A DNA stretch of 64,000 nucleotides from the NCBI RefSeq assembly GCF_000772105.1, contig NZ_CP009355.1, forward strand, positions 186,001-250,000, written 5' to 3'. Under the pieces are notes generated by a model. The model was not told the DNA's origin. It saw nothing but the letters and a program-made list of their open reading frames with translations, and searched no databases. Made by a program: the position numbers and the translations under genes. This DNA is from Vibrio tubiashii ATCC 19109. GTDB lineage: Bacteria > Pseudomonadota > Gammaproteobacteria > Enterobacterales > Vibrionaceae. Below, in pieces: positions 17,171-26,902 of the stretch (position 1 is its first letter; the number at the start of each line of letters is the position of its first letter).

Positions 17171-19090
17171 ATGGCAACTGCATTAAGTATTCGACACAAG
17201 ACTATCTTGGCTACGGTGATGGCAGTGATTCTTGTCATAGTGGTGCTAATTAGCATTACCGTCAGTCAGGGGCAGAAGATTATCCTCGACAAAACTTATT
17301 CACAGCAGATGCCAGCGGCGTTGGGAGAGGTCAGTAACCAAATTCAACTGGAGTTAGAAAAGCCGTTGGTTGTTGCTGAAGTGATGTCTCAGCTACAACC
17401 ACTTACGGATTTTGACGGTCAAGATAGTGGACAAATCAGTGCACAACTCGCCTCGATCAAGCAGCAGTTTAATGCCTTAACCGCCTTTTTCGTTACCACT
17501 GTCGATGACAGCTACTATTTGCCAAGTGGAAAGCTCAAATCTATGTCGAGTTCATCAGCGGATGACCAATGGTTTTATGGTTTTCTCAATGGCGATAAGC
17601 AAGTCGAGCTGTCGATTGATATCGATGATGCTACAGGCATCGCAACGGTTTTTGTTAACCATGTTGTGATGAGTCAAGGCCGCCGCGTTGGAGTGACGGG
17701 GATTGGTCTATCGCTCGAAAATTTAGGCAATACTGTTGCTAACTACTCTCTAGGCGATTCAGGTCGACTAATGTTGGTCGACAAGAGCGGTGAGGTGAAG
17801 GTGCACCCTAGTACGCAGCAAGTTGGAAAGCAGTTGGCTGATATTGGTCTTGGTGCATTGACGCCTGAGCTGCAAACTTTAGCTGGAACAGCGCCTGTTA
17901 TACATGAATCAAAGCTTGAACAAACATCGACGATCGTTGGTTTGATGGCTCTGCCACAACTTGATTGGGTGTTGATTTCTGTTCAACCGACGGCTGAAGT
18001 GCTCACCGAGATCAACCATTTCATTGAAACGATGATTTGGGTCGGCGGATCTGTAGCACTGCTGTTCATCATTATCAGCGCATATATGACGAATATCTTG
18101 CTTAAACCACTCTCAACCACAGCACAACTACTGCTTGAAATTGGTGGTGGCGGCGGCGATCTAACTCAACGATTGGATGAAAGTCGCCGTGATGAAGTCG
18201 GTAACATTGCCAAGGGGTACAATCAATTTGTCGCCTATATGGGCAACGTTTTACAAGAAATAGAAAGAGCGCGTAAAGAACTGGTTGCAACCATCAATCT
18301 GATTGATCAACAAGCTAACGAAATGAGACAGCAGATCCATGGTCAAGAACATAATATTGATCAGGTAGCAACCGCGGTTCATGAGATGAGCGCTAGCTCT
18401 GAAGAGATTGCTAATAACGCTAACCATACTTCAGACAACGTCCATAAAACCACTTTAGAGGTGAAAAACGGACTCAGCTCAGTGAGCAAAACATACGCAC
18501 GCACTGAAGCTATGAGCCAGCAGCTAGAGCAGAGCAATCAAAGTATCGGAAAGCTATCTAATGATATCAATGCCATTGATACAGTACTGGATGTCATCAG
18601 TGGTGTATCAGAGCAAACTAATCTACTGGCATTAAACGCTGCTATCGAAGCGGCACGAGCAGGTGAACAAGGCCGTGGCTTTGCTGTTGTTGCCGACGAA
18701 GTAAGAACATTAGCCTCTCGAACCCATGAGTCCGCCAGTGAAATTCGTACCATCATAGAAAACTTACAGGGGCTTAGTAACACAGTCGTTAGTGAAGTTA
18801 GCCAGAGCCACAAAATTGGTAGTGAGTGTCTTACTGCAGCTAAAGAGTCTGAACACCACCTTGCCTCTATCAGCAATATTGTTGAGGAGATCAATCAACT
18901 CAGTGCACAGACTGCCACCGCAACAGGCCAACAGTCTCAGGTCATCAATGAGATTGCACCGCACGTTGAAAGAATTGCCGATGTAGCAAAAAGCAATACT
19001 GAGATGGTCACGCAAACATCACAACACTGCGTTAGTTTGAAGAGAAATGCAGAATCTTTAAGTCAATTGGTGGCTAAGTTTAAGTTTTAA
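17171..19090 (+). CDS. Methyl-accepting chemotaxis protein with Cache-type sensor
   Basis: Chemoreceptor of about 639 residues. TM1 is near residues 10-32. A large periplasmic domain of roughly 250 residues has the double-Cache look ([35 protein letters not shown]). TM2 ([20 protein letters not shown]) is followed by HAMP and the signalling domain, with the hairpin tip [24 protein letters not shown] at 17168 just before the ATG is an equally possible start; AAGGAG lies upstream. It is directly downstream of puuD in the same direction, so the ligand may be a purine, allantoin-pathway compound or urea. This is inference from context. Confidence 0.9.
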   Translation: MATALSIRHKTILATVMAVILVIVVLISITVSQGQKIILDKTYSQQMPAALGEVSNQIQLELEKPLVVAEVMSQLQPLTDFDGQDSGQISAQLASIKQQFNALTAFFVTTVDDSYYLPSGKLKSMSSSSADDQWFYGFLNGDKQVELSIDIDDATGIATVFVNHVVMSQGRRVGVTGIGLSLENLGNTVANYSLGDSGRLMLVDKSGEVKVHPSTQQVGKQLADIGLGALTPELQTLAGTAPVIHESKLEQTSTIVGLMALPQLDWVLISVQPTAEVLTEINHFIETMIWVGGSVALLFIIISAYMTNILLKPLSTTAQLLLEIGGGGGDLTQRLDESRRDEVGNIAKGYNQFVAYMGNVLQEIERARKELVATINLIDQQANEMRQQIHGQEHNIDQVATAVHEMSASSEEIANNANHTSDNVHKTTLEVKNGLSSVSKTYARTEAMSQQLEQSNQSIGKLSNDINAIDTVLDVISGVSEQTNLLALNAAIEAARAGEQGRGFAVVADEVRTLASRTHESASEIRTIIENLQGLSNTVVSEVSQSHKIGSECLTAAKESEHHLASISNIVEEINQLSAQTATATGQQSQVINEIAPHVERIADVAKSNTEMVTQTSQHCVSLKRNAESLSQLVAKFKF

Positions 19091-19108
19091 TAGTTTTGTA
19101 GAACGTAA

Positions 19109-19141
19109 CTAGCGCTTGTCTTTTGACAAGCGCTAGTTTTT
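19109..19141. terminator. Bidirectional terminator
   Basis: Perfect 12-bp stem ctagcgcttgtc / gacaagcgctag with a TTTT loop, followed by T on the plus strand. It separates the convergent chemoreceptor and lipoprotein genes. Confidence 0.9.
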
Positions 19142-19159
19142 ATTAGCTTGGCTGACTAT

Positions 19160-20326
19160 CTATTGGATACTTGTAGTTACTCGGTAGGATTCCAATTCCG
19201 AACGTGTCATATAATGTGCACCCTCAGCAGGTGCTGATTTCAAAGTAAACAGATAAAAGTCGATACCTTTATCTCCGAGCGTACGCTGAAAATAAGTCGC
19301 CTGGGCTCGATGAGATTCATTGGTATATGGTATATTAGTTGCCTCGACGGTTTTTCCAGTCTTCTCGTCGTCTTCAGACCATGAATGAACACCTACTTGT
19401 TTGTTTTTTTCTGCTGGAATATTTGGATCATTTAACTCTAACGTACGTGTTTTACCTGCCGTAAATAGATCTGTGCCACCTGAGAAAACGCTACCTGTTT
19501 TGCTGACTTTGGTATGTAGCCCTTTATCTTGGATGAGTAGACCAGTGTACATATTGATGTCGTCATCACTAGAACCATCAATAGGTGTATCAAAGACCAA
19601 CGTGATTTCTTTGCCTAATACAGGTGCAATCAATAATTTTTCAAGCTGAGTATAGGTAGTTACACCGAGATCAGTTGAGTCAATCCCTGCTCCGAAATCG
19701 CGATAAGGGTTAGATGTGGTGATGGAAGCTACAGAGCCGTTCATAGCCAAGTTAAGCTGAGTTGAGCCTATGACCTGCAAATATTGGTGCAATTCAAGAG
19801 TAAAATCTTTTGTATTGGTTGTAATGGCTTTTGCTTGTGGTGATTGTTTAGTATACAGCCCAGAATAATAGATCATGTCGCCATTAACATTTACTTGCTT
19901 TGACGAGCAATCAAATTCGTAGTAATCCCCACCTGTTGTATAAATTCGACATATGTCGTTGGTTTGAGGTTTCCTAGGAACCTGTAATACGATATCAGAG
20001 CCGCTCTTTTTACCCTTCATTAGTAAAAAAATGATTTTATTCTTTTTATTATCTTCTCTTACAGTCGCGAAACTAGGCGAGTAAGTTTCTCCATTGAATG
20101 TGAGGGATGAGCTTTGGATAACCTCATTACGCTCTACTAGAAGTTCATCTTTTTTAGCCTTATTAAAGACATAGTTGGCTTTAGGTTTGTTAGATTGTTG
20201 CATCACAGAGTTAGGCTTAACGTTGCTGTTGCTGTTGCTGTTGCTGTTGCTACTATTGCAACCAAATAGAGTTGCGACAATAAGTGAGCAAACAATAGTT
20301 TGCAGTTTAGGTTTGCTAATATTCAT
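19160..20326 (-). CDS. Lipoprotein with Asn-Ser repeat linker, possible ClpP/crotonase-like fold
   Basis: A 388-residue lipoprotein. The signal peptide ends in the lipobox LFGC, and mature Cys23 is followed by an Asn-Ser repeat that acts as a flexible tether. The C-terminal half (GLHTKVSKTGSVFSGGTDLF, QVGVHSWSEDD, then TLKSAPAEGAHYMTRSELES) reminds me of the periplasmic ClpP/crotonase-like COG3904 family, which has G-x-H-x-x near the middle and a T-x-x-E-L segment at the end. This assignment is tentative. Possible catalytic Ser is in the FSGG region. Two Cys near the middle (ICRIYTTGGDYYEFDC) may form a disulphide. It is monocistronic and convergent with the chemoreceptor gene. Confidence 0.65.
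   Translation of the reverse strand: MNISKPKLQTIVCSLIVATLFGCNSSNSNSNSNSNVKPNSVMQQSNKPKANYVFNKAKKDELLVERNEVIQSSSLTFNGETYSPSFATVREDNKKNKIIFLLMKGKKSGSDIVLQVPRKPQTNDICRIYTTGGDYYEFDCSSKQVNVNGDMIYYSGLYTKQSPQAKAITTNTKDFTLELHQYLQVIGSTQLNLAMNGSVASITTSNPYRDFGAGIDSTDLGVTTYTQLEKLLIAPVLGKEITLVFDTPIDGSSDDDINMYTGLLIQDKGLHTKVSKTGSVFSGGTDLFTAGKTRTLELNDPNIPAEKNKQVGVHSWSEDDEKTGKTVEATNIPYTNESHRAQATYFQRTLGDKGIDFYLFTLKSAPAEGAHYMTRSELESYRVTTSIQ
20222..20251. repeat. Hexanucleotide repeat (gttgct)x5 inside the lipoprotein gene
   Basis: Five exact copies of gttgct, read as AGCAAC (Ser-Asn) on the coding strand, directly after the lipobox cysteine. Because the unit is 6 bp, changes in copy number keep the frame and alter only tether length. 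Confidence 0.95.
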
Positions 20327-20463
20327 AAGCGATTCTTTTTTTTTGCTGAGTTATTCTGTTTGCTTATGTTACTTGTTTGATATTTGGGTGTACGTATGAG
20401 TATGTAGAGGTTTTGTATTTGTCTGTAGGTAAATGTCAATTACTGAAAGTGAATTGATCTGAC

Positions 20464-20492
20464 AAAAAAGCTAGTCAGATTGCCTAACTAGC
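20464..20492 (-). terminator. Terminator after the subtilase gene
   Basis: Stem gctagt / actagc with an 11-nt loop, followed by six T on the minus strand (aaaaaa at 20464-20469 on plus). Confidence 0.8.
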
Positions 20493-20522
20493 CTTATAAG
20501 TAAATGTGACTTTTTGGATAAA

Positions 20523-22106
20523 CTAGTGGTTAGGCACTACGCTAACACCACTGAAACTGCTGTATCCGTTGAGCATAATGTAATAACGACCACTTTGGGT
20601 GTTAGAGACAGTACAAGTTTCATTGTTACCGTAACGGTATGGTCGGCAATCCCAAGAGCTAGTGGTAGGCTTAGCACCATAGCGGAGGAACAAGTCTGCA
20701 TCACCGCTACCACCACTTGTTGTGACAGTAAGGGTTTGACCTGCAGCTACATCAATATAGAAATGCTTCTGGTCACCACGAGAGCCGCTAATTCCAGATA
20801 CAGGGACTCCATTTTTGAGTTCGCCGTCAGGATTTGGAGTTGTACAGTCAGGCTCACAGCCACCATCTGTTTGGCTATAAAGCAGTTTATTCACTGTACC
20901 GCGTGTGTCGCTCACTTTATCGACACTTGCTCGCTCGCTAATCAGAGCTGCCACTTGTGCTGGAGAGAGAGAACTGTTTTCTTGAAGGTATAAGGCTGCA
21001 ACACCGGCGACATGTGGCGTTGCCATAGACGTGCCACTGATTGTACGGTAGCCGCCATCATACCAAGCAGACTTAATGCTCGATCCCGGAGCAAATACAT
21101 CAACACAGCTGCCCCAGTTAGAGAAGCTAGAGCGGCTATCATTACTTGTGGTTGAGCCAACAGTTACACCGCTAGGTTCACGTGCAGGAGACGAATTACA
21201 AGCGTCAGCATTAGAGTTACCAGCCGCTAGCATAAAGCTAATACCTGATTGAACAGCGTTAGCAACAGCTCTATCGAGCGCGGTAGACACGCCGCCACCT
21301 AAGCTCATGTTGGCGACTGAAGGGCCCGATGCGTTGGCTGCAACCCAGTCAACACCACCAATTACCCCGGAAGTTGAACCTGAACCGCTACAACTCAATA
21401 CACGGACACCGACAATATTGACGTTCTTCGCCACGCCATACTGTGTACCGCCGATGGTACCAGCAACGTGGGTTCCGTGCCCATTACAGTCCGTCGCATC
21501 ACTGTCATTGTCGACAAAGTCGTAGCCTGATGTCGCGCGACCACCAAACTCTGCGTGCGTTGTCGTTACCCCGGTATCTATGACGTAAGCCGTGACACCG
21601 GAACCATCGTAGTTATAGTTGTAACTATTATTCAGTGGCAGACTACGTTGATCAATCCTATCTAGCCCCCAAATGGCGTTGCTTTGATTGGCATTCGTTG
21701 AAATCACAGGATCGATAGAGATCACTCGATCTTGTTCGATAAAATCAACCTGTGCGTCTGAGCGAAGTGCGTTGAGCTGTTGTGGTGACAGGGTGGCAAC
21801 AAATCCGCTGATTGAGCGGTCGAACACTTTACTGATTTGCAAAACGTGCTCGTTCTCTAAGCTGGTAACGGCTTGTTGCGTAAATTGTTGCATCGCTTGT
21901 GGGTTGTCATTGCTGAGCGATAAAGGTTGCTTTAACACGACAATATATTGGTTCTGTATTCCTTTGTTTTCTGATGCCATCAACAGCGGGGCAAGTATTT
22001 CACTTTCTGGCTGGCTAACCTGGACCTCTATTTGTTCTGCTATGGCAGTGCTAGAGATCACTGAAAGTGAAGAGGCGATACAACAACTTAATAGTTTCTT
22101 AAACAT
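20523..22106 (-). CDS. Secreted subtilisin-like serine protease with I9 propeptide and PPC domain
   Basis: Alkaline serine protease of the proteinase K/aqualysin branch of S8, 527 residues. Parts in order: signal peptide (MFKKLLSCC..., cleavage after TAIAEQ region), inhibitor I9 propeptide (about 50-133, ending DFIEQDRVISID), catalytic domain with the triad Asp177 (VIDTGV), His210 (NGHGTHVAG) and Ser360 (GTSMATPHVAG), and a C-terminal pre-peptidase PPC domain (about 425-527). The start has aaaggaaag upstream. Export is likely through Sec and then type II secretion, with the propeptide and possibly PPC removed outside. A related PPC domain ends the metalloprotease at 48385. Confidence 0.95.
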   Translation of the reverse strand: MFKKLLSCCIASSLSVISSTAIAEQIEVQVSQPESEILAPLLMASENKGIQNQYIVVLKQPLSLSNDNPQAMQQFTQQAVTSLENEHVLQISKVFDRSISGFVATLSPQQLNALRSDAQVDFIEQDRVISIDPVISTNANQSNAIWGLDRIDQRSLPLNNSYNYNYDGSGVTAYVIDTGVTTTHAEFGGRATSGYDFVDNDSDATDCNGHGTHVAGTIGGTQYGVAKNVNIVGVRVLSCSGSGSTSGVIGGVDWVAANASGPSVANMSLGGGVSTALDRAVANAVQSGISFMLAAGNSNADACNSSPAREPSGVTVGSTTSNDSRSSFSNWGSCVDVFAPGSSIKSAWYDGGYRTISGTSMATPHVAGVAALYLQENSSLSPAQVAALISERASVDKVSDTRGTVNKLLYSQTDGGCEPDCTTPNPDGELKNGVPVSGISGSRGDQKHFYIDVAAGQTLTVTTSGGSGDADLFLRYGAKPTTSSWDCRPYRYGNNETCTVSNTQSGRYYIMLNGYSSFSGVSVVPNH

Positions 22107-22690
22107 TTAACTTTCCTTTGAATGGTATAAGAGATTGTTGAACATGGCCTACTACAAACAACAAGCATGTTTTGTCGATTCTTATGTCTATAACGGAACC
22201 CGTCGGCACTCCTCAAAAATATCCCTATGTGCAACTGTGTTCACTTTAAATTTGGTTGGCGTTATAAATTTGAGTGCCATTTACTAGATTTTTGAAATTG
22301 ATAGTAAGCTAAGTTCATATTGGTTGGCTGAATGTCAAAGGTCGGCATTATTATGCTGCTGTTTATTGAAATAGTGCTATATACCTCTACTTAGTGATAG
22401 ATATGTAGATTTATCACTGGATGGGCTTGTGTGGGCGGTTAACGGATTTCGTTGAGGAAGATGATTTTTCGAGTCATCTCTCCAAATTGGTGAAATTGAA
22501 TATGTAATTGCACTAGTATGCAGCGATACGCTGTCTCTTAGTTGCACCAAAATAACAAAGCGAAATTTTAATCTTATAATTATCAATGGCTTGTCTGTTT
22601 TTGGTGTGAGCGGGTAAATTGGCATCGATTTTGGATTTGTTTCCTTAGGAAAAAAGAATTGAATAACAATTCACTATAAGGAGATATCCA
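22107..22690. other. Intergenic region upstream of urtA (584 bp)
   Basis: AT-rich spacer between the divergent subtilase gene and urtA. I find no credible gene, no copy of TTGTATACAA, and no good sigma-54 promoter (GG-N10-GC with proper flanks). The strong Shine-Dalgarno (ataaggaga) of urtA ends the region. It presumably holds the promoter for the long urt-ure operon, but I cannot place it with confidence. Confidence 0.5.
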
Positions 22691-23974
22691 ATGAACACGA
22701 AGTTCAAACTCAAGCTTGCAGCAGTAGGTACCGCATTAGCCTGTATGTCAGGAGTGGTGAGCGCCGCCGACACCATTAAAGTCGGAGTATTGCACTCGCT
22801 TTCAGGCACCATGGCGATCAGTGAAACCACATTGAAGGACACGGTTCTGATGCTGGTGGAAGAGCAAAATAAAAAAGGTGGCCTACTAGGTAAAAAGCTT
22901 GAGGCGGTAGTGGTCGACCCTGCTTCAAACTGGCCGCTGTTTGCAGAAAAAGCTCGCGAGTTGATTGAAAAAGAGCAAGTCGATGTGGTGTTCGGTGGCT
23001 GGACATCCGTATCGCGCAAATCTATGTTGCCGGTATTCGAAGAACTCAACAGCCTACTTTTCTACCCTGTTCAGTATGAAGGTGAAGAGTCGTCGAAGAA
23101 TGTGTTCTACACTGGTGCTGCGCCAAACCAACAAGCGATTCCAGCGGTTGACTACCTAATGAATGAACTTGATGTTGAGCGCTGGGTACTGGCCGGCACT
23201 GACTATGTATATCCACGTACTACCAATAAAATCTTAGAGTCTTACCTCAAGAGTAAAGGGGTGAGCGAAAAAGACATCATGATCAACTACACGCCATTCG
23301 GTCATTCAGACTGGCAGTCGATTGTTTCTGACATTAAGAAGTTTGGCGCTGAAGGCAAAAAGACCGCTGTGGTTTCGACCATTAATGGCGATGCCAACGT
23401 CCCTTTCTATAAAGAGCTTGGCGCTCAAGGTATCTCTTCAGAAGATATCCCAGTTGTGGCTTTCTCCGTTGGGGAAGAAGAGCTGTCTGGCATGGACACC
23501 TCTCCGCTTGTCGGCCACTTAGCGGCATGGAACTACTTCATGAGCGTCGATACGGAGAAAAACGATGAGTTCGTCGAAACGTGGCAGAAGTTTATCGCCA
23601 GCGAAAAGCGTGTGACTAACGATCCTATGGAAGCGCACTACATCGGCTTTAACATGTGGGCGCAAGCGGTCACCAATGCAGGAACGACAGATCCTGAAGC
23701 CGTGCAAGATGCATTGATTGGCGTGTCTGTACCAAACTTGTCAGGCGGTTACTCAACTATGTTGCCTAACCACCATATCACTAAGCCTGTGTTAATCGGT
23801 GAAATCCAAGATGATGGTCAGTTCGATATTGTTTGGGAAACGACGGGCCTTGTAGCAGGTGATGCTTGGTCAGAGTATCTCCCTGAGTCGGCGAAACTCT
23901 TCTCTAGCTGGTCGAAGCCGTTTTCTTGCGGTGCGTTTAACGTTGAAACTAAGAAGTGTTCAGGGACCAATTAA
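22691..23974 (+). CDS. urtA: Urea ABC transporter, substrate-binding protein UrtA
   Basis: Periplasmic urea-binding protein, 427 residues. A Sec signal peptide (MNTKFKLKLAAVGTALACMS, cleavage near VVSAAD) precedes a leucine-binding-type bilobal domain that starts DTIKVGVLHSLSGTMAISE, close to the UrtA consensus. The inner segments VFGGWTSVSRKSMLPVFE and NGLLFYPVQYEG-like (SLLFYPVQYEGEE) are typical of urea and short-chain amide binders. It heads urtABCDE, and a hairpin after its stop may make it the most abundant product. Placement next to urease confirms the urea assignment over branched-chain amino acids. Confidence 0.95.
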   Translation: MNTKFKLKLAAVGTALACMSGVVSAADTIKVGVLHSLSGTMAISETTLKDTVLMLVEEQNKKGGLLGKKLEAVVVDPASNWPLFAEKARELIEKEQVDVVFGGWTSVSRKSMLPVFEELNSLLFYPVQYEGEESSKNVFYTGAAPNQQAIPAVDYLMNELDVERWVLAGTDYVYPRTTNKILESYLKSKGVSEKDIMINYTPFGHSDWQSIVSDIKKFGAEGKKTAVVSTINGDANVPFYKELGAQGISSEDIPVVAFSVGEEELSGMDTSPLVGHLAAWNYFMSVDTEKNDEFVETWQKFIASEKRVTNDPMEAHYIGFNMWAQAVTNAGTTDPEAVQDALIGVSVPNLSGGYSTMLPNHHITKPVLIGEIQDDGQFDIVWETTGLVAGDAWSEYLPESAKLFSSWSKPFSCGAFNVETKKCSGTN

Positions 23975-24010
23975 GACTCAACCCCCCCACTAAATAACCT
24001 GAAAAGTTTG

Positions 24011-24040
24011 GCGCTGCATGTGGTAACGCAGCGCATTTTT
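24011..24040 (+). terminator. Attenuating hairpin between urtA and urtB
   Basis: Stem gcgctgc / gcagcgc (7 bp, GC-rich) with a 10-nt loop, followed by atttttatt. It looks like a leaky intrinsic terminator that would leave more urtA message than urtB-E message, or an mRNA stabiliser. Confidence 0.65.
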
Positions 24041-24073
24041 ATTGCCATAAATTCTAACGCAAGGATGCATATC

Positions 24074-25699
24074 ATGACGACCGTATTTCGGATGCTCTGT
24101 GTGCTCGTTTCTGTGCTTATTGGATTAACGACAGCATCGGCCGAGAACGTTAAGCCACTGACTCAAGATTCTTTTTTCCAGACGTTGACTGGAAAGAACA
24201 CACACGAAAAACAGCAAGCGGCTAGCTGGCTTGCCTCAAACTATTCTCATGACACAGCCAAGCCCATTCTAGAGGCGTGGCTGAATGGACAGCTCTACTA
24301 CCTTAAAGATCGCAAACACGCTCAGCATCAGCAGCTATTCATTATCGAGAGTGCTCAAACGGGGGCGCAGGCGAGACAGGCTTGGAATAACGATCCTCTG
24401 ATCATTGAAAACAAGCGCAAGTTTAAAAAAATAAAAGTGAACAATAAACTTCGTGCTTACCTTCGTATTGAAATAGCATCACTTGGTCTTAACAGCGAAG
24501 ATCCAGAGGTTCGCAAGCAGTCAATCAAAGCGCTGACAGGTAATCCTGAAGCAATAGATAAGCTCAGCGCATTACAACAAAGCGAAACCAACGCAGAGAT
24601 CGTTGCTATGTTGGCGTTCGCTATTGCGATTGACGCGGCGCTTGACCCCAAGGCCTCCAATCGCATTGACGCTGTTGAGTCTATCTCTCAATCCAATCAA
24701 CCCATTGTTCTTAAGACTCTTAACACGATTTTGGCGCAAGAGACCGATCCACAACTCATAGCGGCCGCAGAGCGTGGTTTACTAGATTACCAGCAAAGCC
24801 AGCGACTCTACGCAGGTGTCGAGACGTTGTTTTTTGGACTAAGTCTTGGCTCCGTATTGGTGCTGGCGGGAATCGGCCTAGCGATTACCTTTGGGGTCAT
24901 GGGCGTGATCAACATGGCGCATGGTGAGTTGATTATGCTTGGTGCTTATACTACCTACGTGATGCAGCAACTGCTTCCGGCTCATACCGGTGTGGCGCTG
25001 ATCTTGTCGATTCCTATGGCATTCCTGGTGTCAGGATTGGTTGGTATCTTGATTGAACGTAGCGTGATTCGCCATCTATATGGGCGACCTCTTGAAACGT
25101 TATTGGCAACCTTCGGTATCAGTTTGATTCTTCAGCAAGCAGTTCGCTCTATTTTCTCTCCGTTAAACCGCTCGGTAAGTACGCCTGATTGGATGGCGGG
25201 GGCGCTGGAAATCAACCCCATGCTGTCACTGACTTACAACCGCCTCTACATCATCTTGTTCTGTGCCATGGTGTTTGTTGCATTAGTGATGATATTGAAG
25301 AAAACCCCCCTCGGATTACAGGTTCGCGCTGTATCGCAAAACCGCCCGATGGCAAGAGCTATGGGGATTCGTTCTGAGCGTGTCGATGCAATGACATTTG
25401 GTTTAGGTGCGGGTGTGGCAGGTGTGGCAGGCGTAGCGCTGTCTCAGTTGACCAACGTTGGGCCAAATATGGGCCAAGCCTACATTATCGATTCCTTTAT
25501 GGTGGTGGTGTTTGGTGGCGTAGGCAACCTTTGGGGAACGCTGGTCGCAGGTTTAGGTTTGGGACTGTTTAACAAGATCTTAGAGCCATGGGCCGGAGCG
25601 GTGCTGGCTAAGATCCTGGTGCTGGTGTTTATCATCTTATTTATTCAGAAGCGACCAAGAGGATTGTTCCCTCAACGTGGTCGCGCGGCTGAGAGTTAA
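24074..25699 (+). CDS. urtB: Urea ABC transporter permease UrtB
   Basis: Inner-membrane permease of about 541 residues. The start at 24074 (MTTVFRMLCVLVSVLIGLTT) follows aagga and opens a signal-like helix; longer in-frame starts would run through the urtA-urtB hairpin. The first 250 or so residues form a periplasmic helical repeat domain (KNTHEKQQAASWLASN, EDPEVRKQSIKALTG), a known feature of UrtB. The LivH-type permease follows, with GLAITFGVMGVINMAHGELI and the G-V-G-N-L-W-G-T loop. It ends 9 nt before urtC. Confidence 0.95.
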   Translation: MTTVFRMLCVLVSVLIGLTTASAENVKPLTQDSFFQTLTGKNTHEKQQAASWLASNYSHDTAKPILEAWLNGQLYYLKDRKHAQHQQLFIIESAQTGAQARQAWNNDPLIIENKRKFKKIKVNNKLRAYLRIEIASLGLNSEDPEVRKQSIKALTGNPEAIDKLSALQQSETNAEIVAMLAFAIAIDAALDPKASNRIDAVESISQSNQPIVLKTLNTILAQETDPQLIAAAERGLLDYQQSQRLYAGVETLFFGLSLGSVLVLAGIGLAITFGVMGVINMAHGELIMLGAYTTYVMQQLLPAHTGVALILSIPMAFLVSGLVGILIERSVIRHLYGRPLETLLATFGISLILQQAVRSIFSPLNRSVSTPDWMAGALEINPMLSLTYNRLYIILFCAMVFVALVMILKKTPLGLQVRAVSQNRPMARAMGIRSERVDAMTFGLGAGVAGVAGVALSQLTNVGPNMGQAYIIDSFMVVVFGGVGNLWGTLVAGLGLGLFNKILEPWAGAVLAKILVLVFIILFIQKRPRGLFPQRGRAAES

Positions 25700-25708
25700 G
25701 GAGGCGTT

Positions 25709-26902
25709 ATGACCAATCAAACACACACGAAACCCTCACGCTCTTTTATCCTTTCTGCACTGCAAGGCGATAAGGGCGGTCAGATGACAATATTGGTCAT
25801 CTTGGCAGCGGTGATCTTAATTCCGGCGGCGAATATGATGTTGCCCGCTTCGCACCCGCTTCACGTCGAAACCTTTACGATTTCATTGCTGGGTAAGTAT
25901 CTTAGCTATGCGATGTTAGCGCTCGCCGTCGATCTAGTATGGGGCTATTTGGGTATTCTCAGTTTAGGCCATGGCGCTTTCTTTGCGCTTGGCGGCTTCG
26001 CGATGGGTATGTATTTAATGCGTCAGATCGGCGATCGCGGTGTCTATGGTAATCCTATCCTGCCTGATTTTATGGTGTTCCTAAACTGGCAAGAACTGCC
26101 TTGGTTTTGGCATGGCTTCGACCAATTCTGGTTTGCGGCTCTGATGGTGGTGCTAGTACCCGGTGCAATGGCGTATGTATTCGGCTTTTTAGCGTTTCGC
26201 TCTCGGGTCTCTGGGGTCTATCTCTCCATCATTACTCAAGCTCTCACCTATGCGCTTATGTTGGCGTTTTTCCGCAATGAAATGGGCTTTGGCGGCAACA
26301 ATGGCTTAACCGATTTTAAAGACATTCTGGGCTTTAGCTTGCAGCAAGACAGCACTCGAATCGCACTGTTTATTGCGACTGGTATTGCCCTTATCGTCAG
26401 CTATTTGGTCTGTCGCAGCGTCGTAGCGAGCCGTCTTGGTCGCGTATCGGTTGCGATTCGTGACTCTGAATCGCGCACACGCTTTATGGGTTACGACGTC
26501 GATGGTATCAAACTGTGGGTGTTCGTTCTTTCTGCGGTGATCGCCGGGATTGCTGGGGCGCTGTACGTGCCGCAAGTTGGCATTATTAACCCTGGTGAAT
26601 TTGCTCCGCTCAATTCGATAGAGGTGGTGGTTTGGGTCGCACTTGGCGGTCGTGCGACCTTGTTTGGTGCGATTGTTGGCGCCTTGGTGATCAACTATGC
26701 CAAAAGCTGGTTCACGGTGGAGTTTCCAGAAGTCTGGCTGTTTGCCCTCGGAGGCTTGTTCGTACTTTCAACGCTCTACTTCCCGAAAGGCTTAATCGGC
26801 TTTATCAGTGATAAGTGGCATTTAGTCGTCAATCGAAACCGCGGGCATGACTCCGCTGAGTCGAACACTGACGAAGAGAAAAGCAAGGAGATCTTGGTAT
26901 GA
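25709..26902 (+). CDS. urtC: Urea ABC transporter permease UrtC
   Basis: Second membrane subunit, 397 residues, LivM type. Recognisable features are YAMLALAVDLVWGYLGILSL, GHGAFFALGGFAMGMYLMR, NNGLTDF, and SIEVVVWVALGGRATLFGAI, all close to known UrtC proteins. A long periplasmic or cytoplasmic insertion after GMYLMRQIGDRGVYGNP is usual in this subunit. It has a strong AAGGAGG site, and its stop overlaps the urtD start (ATGA at 26899). Confidence 0.95.
   Translation: MTNQTHTKPSRSFILSALQGDKGGQMTILVILAAVILIPAANMMLPASHPLHVETFTISLLGKYLSYAMLALAVDLVWGYLGILSLGHGAFFALGGFAMGMYLMRQIGDRGVYGNPILPDFMVFLNWQELPWFWHGFDQFWFAALMVVLVPGAMAYVFGFLAFRSRVSGVYLSIITQALTYALMLAFFRNEMGFGGNNGLTDFKDILGFSLQQDSTRIALFIATGIALIVSYLVCRSVVASRLGRVSVAIRDSESRTRFMGYDVDGIKLWVFVLSAVIAGIAGALYVPQVGIINPGEFAPLNSIEVVVWVALGGRATLFGAIVGALVINYAKSWFTVEFPEVWLFALGGLFVLSTLYFPKGLIGFISDKWHLVVNRNRGHDSAESNTDEEKSKEILV

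Noticed and set aside
22377-22625. Small minus-strand gene upstream of urtA
   Set aside because: Composition looks random, there is no ribosome site, and it lies in a promoter region.
22107-22690. Sigma-54 promoter or GntR site before urtA
   Set aside because: Candidate GG...GC pairs lack correct spacing and flanks, and no TTGTATACAA is present, so nitrogen control by NtrC or GntR cannot be claimed from sequence.
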